A DNA stretch of 38,428 bases from positions 1-38,428 of the forward strand of contig JBBQNZ010000020.1 of NCBI GenBank assembly GCA_038330415.1, read 5' to 3'. Positions 1 through 8,233 of the stretch are shown here, piece after piece (position 1 is the first letter of the stretch; every line of letters begins with the position of its first letter). The position numbers and the translations under genes are program-made. The notes below the pieces were generated by a model. It saw only the letters and a list, made by a program, of their open reading frames with translations, was not told the DNA's origin and did not search any database. Origin of the DNA: Fodinibacter sp038330415 (GTDB taxonomy: Bacteria; Actinomycetota; Actinomycetes; Actinomycetales; Dermatophilaceae).

Positions 1-110
1 ACCCGCCCCCCCGGGGGCCTGGCCCCCCCCCCCTCCCCCGCCCCCCCCCTTTGGTCGGGCGTAGCCGCCCCAACCCCCCGGTGCGGGGGGGGGCCCCGCG
101 GCTTCTCGCC
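1..110. other. Low-complexity G/C homopolymer stretch at the window edge
   Basis: The first ~110 bases consist mostly of runs of C and G broken by a few other bases. Normal coding or intergenic sequence from about base 110 onward looks quite different. No gene or signal can be supported here. The likeliest explanation is low-quality sequence at the end of an assembled contig; a genuine GC-rich tract is possible. Confidence 0.6.
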
Positions 111-136
111 TACAAGGTCGGGGAGACCGGGGGCGG

Positions 137-331
137 TCAGCCGCCGCTCTTGCGGCGGAACATCTGCTGCGTGGCGCTGGCCTCCGGGCCGTGCGCGTGG
201 TCGACCTTGGTGTGCTCGCTCTGGTCGGACACGTCAGCGCCCCCGTGCGACTTCTTCGCGTCCAGCGCCGCGCGGAACTTCGCCTTCACGTCGTCGTCCA
301 CCGCCGGGCGCGGCTTCTTCGGGGCTGACAT
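137..331 (-). CDS. DUF5302-type small hydrophilic protein
   Basis: This 64-residue, charged protein has the shape and motifs of the small actinobacterial DUF5302 proteins: an MSAPKKP start, a Lys/Ala-rich segment with KAKFRAALDAKK near residues 16-27, and a C-terminal QQMFRRKSGG. Its function is unknown in the family. The start at 331 is preceded by a good ribosome binding site (GGAAGGAC on the minus strand). Longer reading frames through this region have no support. There are no membrane segments or signal peptide, so it should be cytoplasmic. Confidence 0.75.
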   Translation of the reverse strand: MSAPKKPRPAVDDDVKAKFRAALDAKKSHGGADVSDQSEHTKVDHAHGPEASATQQMFRRKSGG

Positions 332-441
332 GGATGGGTCCTTCCGTCGGCGGGCAGGTCCCCTCCACCCTCGCAGACGCAGCGCGCCCGCTCCACCTCT
401 TTGCCCCGTGGTGGTGGCCACCGCAACGAGCGGGGCAGCGG

Positions 442-765
442 TCAGCGGCCCTTGGGCTTGCGCTGGCGGGAGGTCCACTGGCGCATCCGCGCGGGGTAGC
501 CGGTGAGGTTGACGTCGTAGACCGGGATGTCGAACGAGCGCGCCACGTCGAAGGCGACCGGGCGCGAGGGTAGGGCGCGCCGGGTCCACTCGCCGTCGTG
601 CGCGATGAGCACCACCGTGGTCGCCGTGATGTTGGTGGCCGGCTCCACGTAGGCCTCCACCCCGCGCCGGGTGGCGATGAAGTCGGCGAAGTGCGCCTGG
701 GCGCTCGCGAGGTCTCCCCCACCGTGCGGGGCCTGCTTCTCGCGACCGCGTCTCCACCACGCCAT
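442..765 (-). CDS. Conserved hypothetical protein, 107 aa
   Basis: The protein has 107 residues with a basic N-terminus (MAWWRRGREK) and a basic C-terminus (QWTSRQRKPKGR), with a compact mixed alpha/beta core between. I recognise no catalytic motif and assign no function. The start at 765 was chosen because a TATCCT -10 hexamer lies six bases upstream, the leaderless pattern seen for many genes in this window; there is no ribosome binding site. It is divergent from lpdA, with 171 bases between the two starts. Confidence 0.7.
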   Translation of the reverse strand: MAWWRRGREKQAPHGGGDLASAQAHFADFIATRRGVEAYVEPATNITATTVVLIAHDGEWTRRALPSRPVAFDVARSFDIPVYDVNLTGYPARMRQWTSRQRKPKGR

Positions 766-771
766 GCGCAG

Positions 772-777
772 AGGATA
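772..777 (-). promoter_or_regulatory. -10 element TATCCT, leaderless promoter
   Basis: TATCCT on the minus strand ends six bases before the ATG at 765, so transcription would begin at or next to the start codon. Confidence 0.5.
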
Positions 778-936
778 AGGCGTGGGCCGTGGCGCCCTCG
801 ACGACCACCCCCTGTCCCGGTGTGTGCGCGGGGTGTGTGGCGAGCCGCTCCGGAGTGACAAGATGCTGGGCAGCGTCCGGTCGGCCCACCCCGTCGCCGA
901 CGCCCACGACCCGCCACAGCAAGGGAGCAGCAACGG

Positions 937-2316
937 ATGCCGGCCACCGCCGAGACCACCCATGACGTCGTCGTCCTCGGCGGAGGCAGCGGAGGCTATG
1001 CCTGCGCGTTGCGGGCCGCCGAGCTCGGGATGAGCGTCGCGCTCGTCGAGAAGGACCTGCTGGGGGGCACCTGCCTGCACCGCGGCTGCATCCCCACCAA
1101 GGCGTTGTTGCACGCGGCCGAGGTCGCCGACTCGGCCCGCGAGGCGGGCCGGTTCGGGGTGCGGGCCACGCTAGAGGGCATCGACCTGCCGGCGGTGACG
1201 ACCTACCGCGAGGGCGTGGTCGGCCGGCTCTACAAGGGCCTGCAAGGCCTGGTGAAGTCACGAGCGGTCGACTACGTCGAGGGCACCGGCCGCCTCGAGG
1301 GCGACCGCACCGTCGTCGTGGGCGACCGACGCCTGGTGGGTAGGCACGTCGTGCTCGCCACCGGTTCCTACGCGCGCACCCTGCCCGGGCTGGAGATCGG
1401 TGGCCCGGTCGTCACCAGCGACGGCGCGTTGGCGCTGGATGCCGTGCCCGCCCGTGTCGTGGTCCTGGGCGGCGGCGTGATCGGGGTCGAGTTCGCCTCC
1501 GTGATGCGTTCGTTCGGCGCCGAGGTCACCATCGTCGAGGCGCTCCCGCGGCTGGTCGCCGCCGAGGACCCCGCCGTGAGCACCGCCCTGGAGCGCGCCT
1601 TCCGCAAGCGCGGCATCGCGTTCCTCACCGGGGTGCGGTTCGAGTCGGCGACCGTCGACGCCGATGCCGTGACCGTGCACCTCGAGGGCGGCGACGCGCT
1701 CGCGGCCGACCTGCTGCTGGTCGCGGTGGGGCGCGGCCCGGTCACCGAGGGCCTCGGCTACGAGGAGGCCGGGGTCACCCTCGAGCGCGGCTTCGTCGTC
1801 ACCGACGAGCGCTGCCGCACGTCGGTCGACGGGGTCTACGCCGTGGGCGACATCGTCCCCGGCCTGCAGCTGGCCCACCGCGGCTTCGCCCAGGGCATCT
1901 TCGTCGCCGAGGACATCGCGGGGCTGGACCCGGCGCCCATCGTGGAGTCCGGCATCCCGCGGGTCACCTACTGCGAGCCCGAGGTCGCGTCCGTCGGGCT
2001 CACCGAGGAGCAGGCCCTCGCGGAGCACGGCGAGGTCGAGACCTACGAGTACAACCTCGGTGGCAACGGCAAGTCGCAGATCCTGCGCACCTCGGGCTTC
2101 GTCAAGCTGGTGCGGGCCAAGGACGGGCCGGTCGTCGGCATCCACATGGTCGGCTCGCGGATGGGTGAGCAGATCGGCGAGGCCCAGCTCATCGTCGGTT
2201 GGGAGGCCCACGCCGAGGACGTCGCAGCCCTCGTGCACGCCCACCCGACCCAGAACGAGGCCCTCGGCGAAGCCCACCTGGCGCTCGCCGGGAAACCCCT
2301 CCACGCGCACAACTAG
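937..2316 (+). CDS. lpdA: Dihydrolipoyl dehydrogenase (E3)
   Basis: This flavoenzyme re-oxidises the dihydrolipoyl group of 2-oxoacid dehydrogenase complexes, passing electrons through FAD to NAD+. The 459-residue length is normal. An N-terminal FAD fold (VVVLGGGSGG) is followed by the redox disulfide C46/C51 in GGTCLHRGCIP, a second dinucleotide motif (VVVLGGGVIGVEFAS) near residues 170-185, and the C-terminal dimer domain with catalytic His436-Pro and Glu441 in HAHPTQNE. The start has a GGGAG ribosome binding site. It is followed after 39 bases by the E2 gene, so the two are probably co-transcribed. Confidence 0.95.
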   Translation: MPATAETTHDVVVLGGGSGGYACALRAAELGMSVALVEKDLLGGTCLHRGCIPTKALLHAAEVADSAREAGRFGVRATLEGIDLPAVTTYREGVVGRLYKGLQGLVKSRAVDYVEGTGRLEGDRTVVVGDRRLVGRHVVLATGSYARTLPGLEIGGPVVTSDGALALDAVPARVVVLGGGVIGVEFASVMRSFGAEVTIVEALPRLVAAEDPAVSTALERAFRKRGIAFLTGVRFESATVDADAVTVHLEGGDALAADLLLVAVGRGPVTEGLGYEEAGVTLERGFVVTDERCRTSVDGVYAVGDIVPGLQLAHRGFAQGIFVAEDIAGLDPAPIVESGIPRVTYCEPEVASVGLTEEQALAEHGEVETYEYNLGGNGKSQILRTSGFVKLVRAKDGPVVGIHMVGSRMGEQIGEAQLIVGWEAHAEDVAALVHAHPTQNEALGEAHLALAGKPLHAHN

Positions 2317-2355
2317 AGTGATGACCGCCACCGCCCACGAAGGAGAACAGCCCCG

Positions 2356-4302
2356 ATGTCAGAACGCGTGAAGATGCCTGCGCTCGGCGAGTCCGTCACC
2401 GAAGGGACCGTGACGCGCTGGCTCAAGGGGGTCGGCGACGCCGTCGAGGTCGACGAGCCGCTGCTCGAGGTGTCGACCGACAAGGTCGACACCGAGATCC
2501 CCTCGCCCGTGGCGGGCACGCTGCAGGAGATCCTCGTCCAGGAGGACGACACGGTCCCGGTCGGCGCCGACCTCGCGGTCATCGGTGACGGCGCGGCACC
2601 CGCGGGTGGCGACTCCGGTGGCGAACAGACCGGCTCGCAGGGTTCCGGCCCGAGCGACGAGGTCTCCGACCAGTCCGACGGCGACGCGGTGGCCCAGGCC
2701 GGTGACGAGGGCGGCCAGGAGCCGGCCGAGCCGCAGACCAGCGCCCCGCAGCAGGAGGCGCCCCAGGCCGAGCCCGAGCAGCAGGAGCAGCCGGCCGCCG
2801 CGCCGGCACCCACGGCATCCGGCGACTCGGGCGGGGCCGGCGACGGCACCACCGTGAAGATGCCGGCGCTCGGCGAGTCCGTCACCGAGGGCACGGTCAC
2901 CCGGTGGCTGAAGCAGGAGGGCGACGAGGTGGCCGTCGACGAGCCCCTGCTCGAGGTCTCGACGGACAAGGTCGACACCGAGATCCCCTCGCCCGTGGGC
3001 GGCACGCTCACCAAGATCCTCGTCCAGGAGGACGACACGGTGCCCGTGGGCGCCGACCTCGCGATCGTCGGTGGGTCCGGCGGGGGCGGGCAGTCCGCGC
3101 CCGAGCCGGCCGCCGAGCCCGAGCAGGCCGAGCCGGCGGCGCAGGTGGAGGAGCCCGAGGCGACGTCACCGGCGCAGGAGGACTCCGCACCGGAGTCCGC
3201 TCCCCCGGCGCCGCAGGCCGAGTCCGCGCCGGCGCAGCAGGAGGCTTCCGCCCCGGCCGACGCACCGGCCCAGCAGGAGGCGCCGGCCCAGGCCGTTCCC
3301 GACACGGCGGCGGCCCAGGCCGACGGTGCCGGCAGCGCCCCCGCGGTGTCCGGCGCGCCGTCGGGCGAAGGCGAGCGCGACGCCGCCGCCTACGTCACCC
3401 CGTTGGTGCGCAGGCTCGCCGCCGACCACGGCATCGACCTGTCGACGGTGAGCGGCACCGGCATCGGCGGCCGCATCCGCAAGCAGGACGTGCTCGCCGC
3501 CGCGGAGGCCGCCAAGGCCCCCGGGCCCGAGCCGGCTGCCCAGGCTCCCGCGCCCGCGGCCAAGGCCGCAGGCCCGTCGGAGGGCTCGAAGCGCGGCACG
3601 ACCGAGAAGATGTCGCGCCTGCGCAAGACGATCGCGCGCCGGATGGTCGAGTCGCTACAGGTCTCGGCCCAGCTCACCACCGTCGTCGAGGTCGACGTCA
3701 CCCGCATCTCGCGGCTGCGCGACCGGGCCAAGGGCGACTTCGCCCAGCGTGAGGGCACCAAGCTCAGCTTCCTGCCGTTCTTCGCGCTGGCCGCCGTCGA
3801 GGCCCTCAAGGCCCACCCGACGGTCAACGCGAGCATCGACGACGACGAGGTCACCTACTACGGCGCCGAGCACCTCGGCATCGCGGTCGACACCGAGAAG
3901 GGCCTGCTCGTCCCGGTGATCAAGAACGCCGGCGACCTCAACATCGCCGGCCTGGCCCGCGGCATCGCCGACGTCGCCGACCGCACGCGGAACAACAAGA
4001 TCATGCCCGACGACCTGGCCGGCGGCACCTTCACGATCACCAACACCGGTTCGCGCGGAGCGCTGTTCGACACCCCGATCATCAACCAGCCGCAGGTCGC
4101 CATCCTGGGCACCGGGGCAGTCGTCAAGCGGCCGATCGTCGTCAGCAGCGACGAGGGCGAGACGATCGCCATCCGCTCGATGGTCTACCTCGCACTGTCG
4201 TACGACCACCGCATCGTCGACGGCGCGGATGCCGCCCGCTTCCTCACCACGATGAAGCAGCGACTCGAGGAAGGCGCCTTCGAGGCCGACCTCGGTCTCT
4301 GA
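2356..4302 (+). CDS. sucB: 2-oxoacid dehydrogenase E2 (dihydrolipoamide succinyl/acetyltransferase)
   Basis: This is the E2 core of the 2-oxoglutarate and/or pyruvate dehydrogenase complex; actinobacteria often share one E2. Its 648 residues contain two lipoyl domains (about 1-77 and 163-243) with lipoylated Lys43 and Lys205 in STDKVDT, joined by Ala/Pro/Glu/Gln-rich linkers. A peripheral E3-binding domain (about 345-382, VTPLVRRLAADHGIDL) and the catalytic acyltransferase domain follow. Catalytic His618 and Asp622 lie in YDHRIVDG. An AAGGAG site precedes the ATG. It is preceded by lpdA, and lipB/lipA, which attach and complete its lipoyl groups, lie 8 kb downstream. Which acyl group it prefers cannot be decided from sequence alone. 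Confidence 0.93.
   Translation: MSERVKMPALGESVTEGTVTRWLKGVGDAVEVDEPLLEVSTDKVDTEIPSPVAGTLQEILVQEDDTVPVGADLAVIGDGAAPAGGDSGGEQTGSQGSGPSDEVSDQSDGDAVAQAGDEGGQEPAEPQTSAPQQEAPQAEPEQQEQPAAAPAPTASGDSGGAGDGTTVKMPALGESVTEGTVTRWLKQEGDEVAVDEPLLEVSTDKVDTEIPSPVGGTLTKILVQEDDTVPVGADLAIVGGSGGGGQSAPEPAAEPEQAEPAAQVEEPEATSPAQEDSAPESAPPAPQAESAPAQQEASAPADAPAQQEAPAQAVPDTAAAQADGAGSAPAVSGAPSGEGERDAAAYVTPLVRRLAADHGIDLSTVSGTGIGGRIRKQDVLAAAEAAKAPGPEPAAQAPAPAAKAAGPSEGSKRGTTEKMSRLRKTIARRMVESLQVSAQLTTVVEVDVTRISRLRDRAKGDFAQREGTKLSFLPFFALAAVEALKAHPTVNASIDDDEVTYYGAEHLGIAVDTEKGLLVPVIKNAGDLNIAGLARGIADVADRTRNNKIMPDDLAGGTFTITNTGSRGALFDTPIINQPQVAILGTGAVVKRPIVVSSDEGETIAIRSMVYLALSYDHRIVDGADAARFLTTMKQRLEEGAFEADLGL
2368..3084 (+). repeat. 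Tandem duplicated lipoyl-domain coding segments
   Basis: The first copy begins at 2368 and the second at 2854, an in-frame offset of 486 bases. Long blocks around the lipoyl lysine are almost identical at the DNA level, including many third positions. This points to recent duplication or ongoing gene conversion. It is a repeat inside sucB, not a mobile element. Confidence 0.8.
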
Positions 4303-4325
4303 CCGCCGGCCTCGAGGACATCGCC

Positions 4326-5216
4326 ATGAGCCGCATCGTCGTCACCGGGTCCTCGGGCCTGATCGGTACCCCGCTCGTCGCCGCGCTCCGGGAGCGCGGT
4401 GACGAGGTGGTCCGCCTGGTCCGTCGCAGCCCGCGAGCGGCTGACGAGGTGCAGTGGGACCCCACCAGCCGCACCCTCGACCCGCGCACCCTCGACGGGG
4501 TCGACGGCGTCGTGCACCTGGCCGGGGCGGGGGTCGGTGACAAGCGCTGGACCCCCGCGTACAAGCACGAGATCCTCGCCTCCCGCGTCGACTCCACCCA
4601 CGCGGTGGCCGAGGCGGTCGCCGCGGCGGACCACCCCGTGCGGCTCGTGTCGGGCTCGGCCGTCGGCTACTACGGCGACCGCGGTGACGAGGAGCTCACC
4701 GAGGGCAGCAGCCCCGGCAACGACTTCCTCAGCGACGTCGTGATCGCCTGGGAGGGCGCCACCCAGCCCGCGGTGGATGCCGGGGGGTCGGTGGCGCTGC
4801 TGCGCACCGGCATCGTGATGGCGCCCGAAGGCGGTGCCATGAAGCCGATGCTGCGGCTGGCACGGCTCGGCGCCGGTGGGGCGCTGGGGTCGGGACGACA
4901 GTTCATGCCCTGGATCACCCTGCCCGACGAGGTCGGCGCGATCCTGCACCTGCTCGACCACCCCGAGGTCACCGGACCGGTCAACCTCACCGCCTCGCAG
5001 CCGGCGCGGCAGAAGGAGATCGCCAAGGCCCTGGGCGCGGCGCTGCACCGCCCGGCCGTGCTCCCCGCGCCGTCGTTCGCACTGCGCGCCGTGCTCGGCG
5101 AGTTCGCCATGGAGGTGCTCGGTGGCCAACGGATCGTCGGAGACGCCCTGCGTGACAGCGGCTACCAGCTGATCCACGGCGACCTCGAGACCGCCGTCCG
5201 CTGGCTCGTCGCCTGA
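4326..5216 (+). CDS. TIGR01777 family epimerase (SDR, YfcH-like)
   Basis: A 296-residue extended short-chain dehydrogenase-like protein. It has an N-terminal nucleotide-binding motif (VTGSSGLIGTPL), VVHLAGAGVGDKRW near residues 62-75, and a C-terminal DUF1731-type region (PAPSFALRAVLGEFA... GGQRIVGDALRDSGY). These identify the family, whose substrate is unknown; E. coli YfcH belongs to it. It starts 23 bases after sucB, preceded by GAGGA, and is probably part of the same transcript. It is predicted to be cytoplasmic. Confidence 0.88.
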   Translation: MSRIVVTGSSGLIGTPLVAALRERGDEVVRLVRRSPRAADEVQWDPTSRTLDPRTLDGVDGVVHLAGAGVGDKRWTPAYKHEILASRVDSTHAVAEAVAAADHPVRLVSGSAVGYYGDRGDEELTEGSSPGNDFLSDVVIAWEGATQPAVDAGGSVALLRTGIVMAPEGGAMKPMLRLARLGAGGALGSGRQFMPWITLPDEVGAILHLLDHPEVTGPVNLTASQPARQKEIAKALGAALHRPAVLPAPSFALRAVLGEFAMEVLGGQRIVGDALRDSGYQLIHGDLETAVRWLVA

Positions 5217-5231
5217 GCTCTCGCCCGCGCC

Positions 5232-6257
5232 ATGGCCGACCTGTCGATGCACGAGGGGATGCCCTTCGACGAGGAGGCCACTCCGCCGCCGGTCTCCACC
5301 GGCGAGCTGCCCCGGCTCGAGGAGGTCCGCGAGGTCGTCACGCGGGCCTACGAGCGCTATCGCTCGAACACCGACGGGACGGTCGCCGACTACATCCCGG
5401 TGCTCGCGCAGGCCTCGCCCGACTGGTTCGGCATCTCCGTGGTCGGCACCCGGGGCCGGTCGTTCGAGATCGGTGACGTCGCGACCGCGTTCTCGATCCA
5501 GAGTGTGTCGAAGCCGTTCGTGTTCGCGCTGGTGTGCGCCGCGATCGGCTACCCCGAGGCGCGGCGCAGGCTCGGGGTCAACAGCACCGGCTTCCCGTTC
5601 GACTCGCTGATGGCCGTCGAGCTCAACGCCGACCGCACCATGAACCCGCTGGTCAACGCCGGGGCGATGGCCACCACGAGCCTGGTGCCGGGCGACACCG
5701 CAGACGAGAAGTGGGAGCGGTTGCGCGGCGGGCTGTCCCGCTTCGCCGGGCGCGAGCTGCACGTGAACGAGGAGGTCTACGCCTCGGAGTCGGCCACGAA
5801 CCTGCGCAACCAGGGGATCGCCCACCTCCTCGAGAGCTATGGACGGCTCTACTTCGACCCCGACGAGGCGACCGACGTCTACACCCGGCAGTGCTCGCTG
5901 GAGGTGACGGTGCACGACCTCGCGGTGATGGCCGCCACCCTGTCCAATGGTGGCGTCAACCCGGTGACCGGAGAGGTGGTCGTGCTGCCCGGGGTGTGCC
6001 GTCGGGTGCTCGCCGTGATGGCCACCGCCGGGCTCTATGAGCTGTCGGGTGACTGGCTCTACGAGATCGGGATACCGGGCAAGAGCGGCGTCAGCGGAGG
6101 CATCGTCACGGTCTCGCCCGGCAAGGGCGGCCTGGCCACCTTCTCGCCACCCCTGGATGCCGCGGGCAACAGCGTGCGCGGGCAGCTGGCGACCAAGTAC
6201 CTCGCGGAGCGGCTCGGGCTGAACCTGTTCGCCTCGCAGGCTGCGTCGCAGGACTGA
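5232..6257 (+). CDS. glsA: Glutaminase
   Basis: This protein hydrolyses glutamine to glutamate and ammonia. Its 341 residues form a single glutaminase domain of the serine beta-lactamase-like fold. The catalytic Ser-x-x-Lys is S91/K94 in QSVSKPF, followed by family blocks MNPLVNAGAM, LRNQGIAHLL, MAATLSNGGVNP and PGKSGVSGGIV. There is no C-terminal STAS or cyclic-nucleotide domain as in longer homologues. No clear ribosome binding site precedes 5232, and Met6 or Met10 are alternative starts. It is 15 bases downstream of the epimerase and convergent with the kinase gene. Confidence 0.92.
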   Translation: MADLSMHEGMPFDEEATPPPVSTGELPRLEEVREVVTRAYERYRSNTDGTVADYIPVLAQASPDWFGISVVGTRGRSFEIGDVATAFSIQSVSKPFVFALVCAAIGYPEARRRLGVNSTGFPFDSLMAVELNADRTMNPLVNAGAMATTSLVPGDTADEKWERLRGGLSRFAGRELHVNEEVYASESATNLRNQGIAHLLESYGRLYFDPDEATDVYTRQCSLEVTVHDLAVMAATLSNGGVNPVTGEVVVLPGVCRRVLAVMATAGLYELSGDWLYEIGIPGKSGVSGGIVTVSPGKGGLATFSPPLDAAGNSVRGQLATKYLAERLGLNLFASQAASQD

Positions 6258-6395
6258 CCGGCGCTCTCCTCGGCAGGGCTGACCGGCAGGCTGGCCCGGC
6301 GGCGCTCTTCCCTGCAGGGCGGACCCTCGAGGCTCGCTCGGCAGGCTCACCCCGCCGGGGCGGACCGCGCACGCGGAGGTCGACACCGACGGTGC

Positions 6396-8165
6396 TCATG
6401 GCACCGGCCGCAGGTCGGCCATCCGCCAGCCGACGTCGGTGCGGACCAGGTCGACGAGCACCGGGGTGCCGGCCACGGCGGGTCGCGGCGTGGAGCCCGT
6501 GGCGGCGGTCACGATGTAGGGACCCGCGTCGACGCGGGCCCGGAGCACGGCTCGTTGCGTGGTTGCGGAGACGACGCTGACGTCTGCGACGGTGTAGCGG
6601 AGACCGGTGTAGCGCAACCCGGTTCGCTCGACCTCGGCCACATCGGCGGAGTCGCGCGCGGCCATGGCGGAACCTCGCGCGTCGGCGGCGTGCAGCAGCG
6701 CCGGAGCCGCGTCCCGCCACGCGGCGGCTCGCGCATCGGCGAGCACCGTGAGCAGCTCACCGGCCCGGGTGGTCGGCGCCCGGGCGTCGGTGCGGGGGTC
6801 CGTCCCGGCGGCTGTCGAGGTGGTGCTGGCTCGCGTGGAGGGAGTCGGTGCGCCGCCGATGGTCGGGACGGCGGCGAGGCCCGGCCGGGCCTGGGCGGCC
6901 TCGCCCGCGCGCCCGAGCACCGCCGTGCCGAGCACGACGAGCGAGAGCAGCGCCAGGCACAGCAGGGTCGACAGCACAGCGGCACTCGCCCCCCTGGGGA
7001 TCCGCACCCCACGCCGCGCGGGGCGCGCGACCGGACCCCATCCGCGGCGCACCACACCGCCGCCGTGCCGACCGGACCGCAGCGAACGCTGCGAGGTCGC
7101 GCGCTCACCGCGCTGTCGCAGCGGCCGTCGGGGCACCCCGTGGACCATCTGGAGCGCACCCCCGCCCAGACGTGGGGACGACCACCGCCACCGTCGGCGC
7201 CGAGGCGCGGAGTCGGCCGGGGGACGGCCCGCTGCCGCCCGCAGCCGGTAGGTCACCGAGGTGACCTCGTCATCACCGTGCACCAGGCGCAGCGGCTCGG
7301 GCTCCGCGGCGGCGAACAGCAGCCAGGCCAGCTCGTGGGCGCCCGGCCGGTCGCGTGGCTCGGCACTGACGGCCATGGCGAGCGCGCTGACCACCGGCTC
7401 GCAGCCCTCCCCCGCCAGGCACACGTCGGACAGCTCGGGCCGCAGGCCCGGCGGACCGGGCACGGTGCCGGTGAGGCACAACCAGCCCAGCGCCCCGAGG
7501 GCGTAGACGTCGGATGCCGGGGTCGGGTCGGCCCCGAGCAGCACCTCGGGCGCGACGTAGCCGTCGGTGCCCCAGACGCCGGGCGAGACGTCGCCCACGA
7601 TGTGACCGAGCCCGAGGTCGGCGAGCAGCGGGCGGCCGTCGAGGTCGAGCAGCACGTTGCCCGGCGAGACGTCACCGTGCACCACCCCGAGGTCGTGCAG
7701 CCGCCCCAGCGCGGACGCCACCGGCGCCAGCACGGTGACCACCTCGCCCGGTGACAGGTGGCCACGAGCCAGCACCAACGCGTCGACCGCACCGCCGAGC
7801 AGGTGCGGCATCACCACCGCCACCCGCCCGTCGGGCAGCGGCACGCAGGCCTCGACCGGCACCACGTGCGCGCTCGCGGAGCGAGCCGAGACGGCGGCCT
7901 CGCGCGAGGCCACCTCGAGCGCGTCGAGCTCGGCGTGCACCACCTTGACCGCCACCCGCCGCCCGCCGTCGAGCGCCACCGCGGCCCACACCTCGCTGGT
8001 GCCACCGCGGGCCAGCAGCTCACCCAGCTCGTACCCGGGCACCTGCGGCGGTTCGGGCGCGGCCGGCAGGTCGGGCTGCTCGTCGCCGCCCGGCGCCGAC
8101 CCGGCCGTCTCCCCACGCCCGCCGGGCCACCCGACCATCGTCACGGCATCCCCCTCATCGCCCAT
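6396..8165 (-). CDS. Atypical Ser/Thr protein kinase, membrane anchored
   Basis: A 589-residue protein with an N-terminal kinase domain (about 44-290), a basic linker, one membrane segment (about 395-417) and a C-terminal extracytoplasmic region of ~170 residues. The ATP Lys is K74 (VAVK). The catalytic loop reads HGDVSPGN (H163, D165, N170) in place of HRDxKxxN, and the metal motif is DLG (D183). Both catalytic Asp residues remain, but the loop Lys is Ser, so activity is plausible yet unproven. The outer domain may sense a ligand or only serve as an anchor. The start at 8165 lacks a ribosome binding site; a poor -10 (CAGAGT) lies six bases upstream. Confidence 0.82.
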   Translation of the reverse strand: MGDEGDAVTMVGWPGGRGETAGSAPGGDEQPDLPAAPEPPQVPGYELGELLARGGTSEVWAAVALDGGRRVAVKVVHAELDALEVASREAAVSARSASAHVVPVEACVPLPDGRVAVVMPHLLGGAVDALVLARGHLSPGEVVTVLAPVASALGRLHDLGVVHGDVSPGNVLLDLDGRPLLADLGLGHIVGDVSPGVWGTDGYVAPEVLLGADPTPASDVYALGALGWLCLTGTVPGPPGLRPELSDVCLAGEGCEPVVSALAMAVSAEPRDRPGAHELAWLLFAAAEPEPLRLVHGDDEVTSVTYRLRAAAGRPPADSAPRRRRWRWSSPRLGGGALQMVHGVPRRPLRQRGERATSQRSLRSGRHGGGVVRRGWGPVARPARRGVRIPRGASAAVLSTLLCLALLSLVVLGTAVLGRAGEAAQARPGLAAVPTIGGAPTPSTRASTTSTAAGTDPRTDARAPTTRAGELLTVLADARAAAWRDAAPALLHAADARGSAMAARDSADVAEVERTGLRYTGLRYTVADVSVVSATTQRAVLRARVDAGPYIVTAATGSTPRPAVAGTPVLVDLVRTDVGWRMADLRPVP

Positions 8166-8204
8166 GGCCCCACTCTGCCGCGACCGGGTGACTGGGCCAC
8201 CGAG

Positions 8205-8213
8205 TTATCCACA
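8205..8213 (+). promoter_or_regulatory. Perfect DnaA box TTATCCACA
   Basis: A single exact DnaA-box nonamer lies between the divergent kinase and peptidase genes, just upstream of the peptidase -10 hexamer. No second box is nearby, so this is not an origin. DnaA-linked control of the adjacent promoter is only a possibility. Confidence 0.4.
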
Positions 8214-8220
8214 GGCCCCC

Positions 8221-8226
8221 TAGGGT
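8221..8226 (+). promoter_or_regulatory. -10 element TAGGGT, leaderless promoter
   Basis: TAGGGT ends seven bases before the ATG at 8234, placing the transcription start at the start codon. Confidence 0.5.
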
Positions 8227-8233
8227 GGGCGCC

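Noticed and set aside
4185..6386. 733-codon open frame on the minus strand
   Set aside because: It is antisense to sucB's end, the epimerase and glutaminase, all with clear family motifs. Its composition (Arg, Gly, His-rich) is typical of a shadow frame in high-GC DNA.
8205..8213. DnaA box as sign of a replication origin
   Set aside because: Only one box is present, with no AT-rich region and no dnaA or dnaN nearby.
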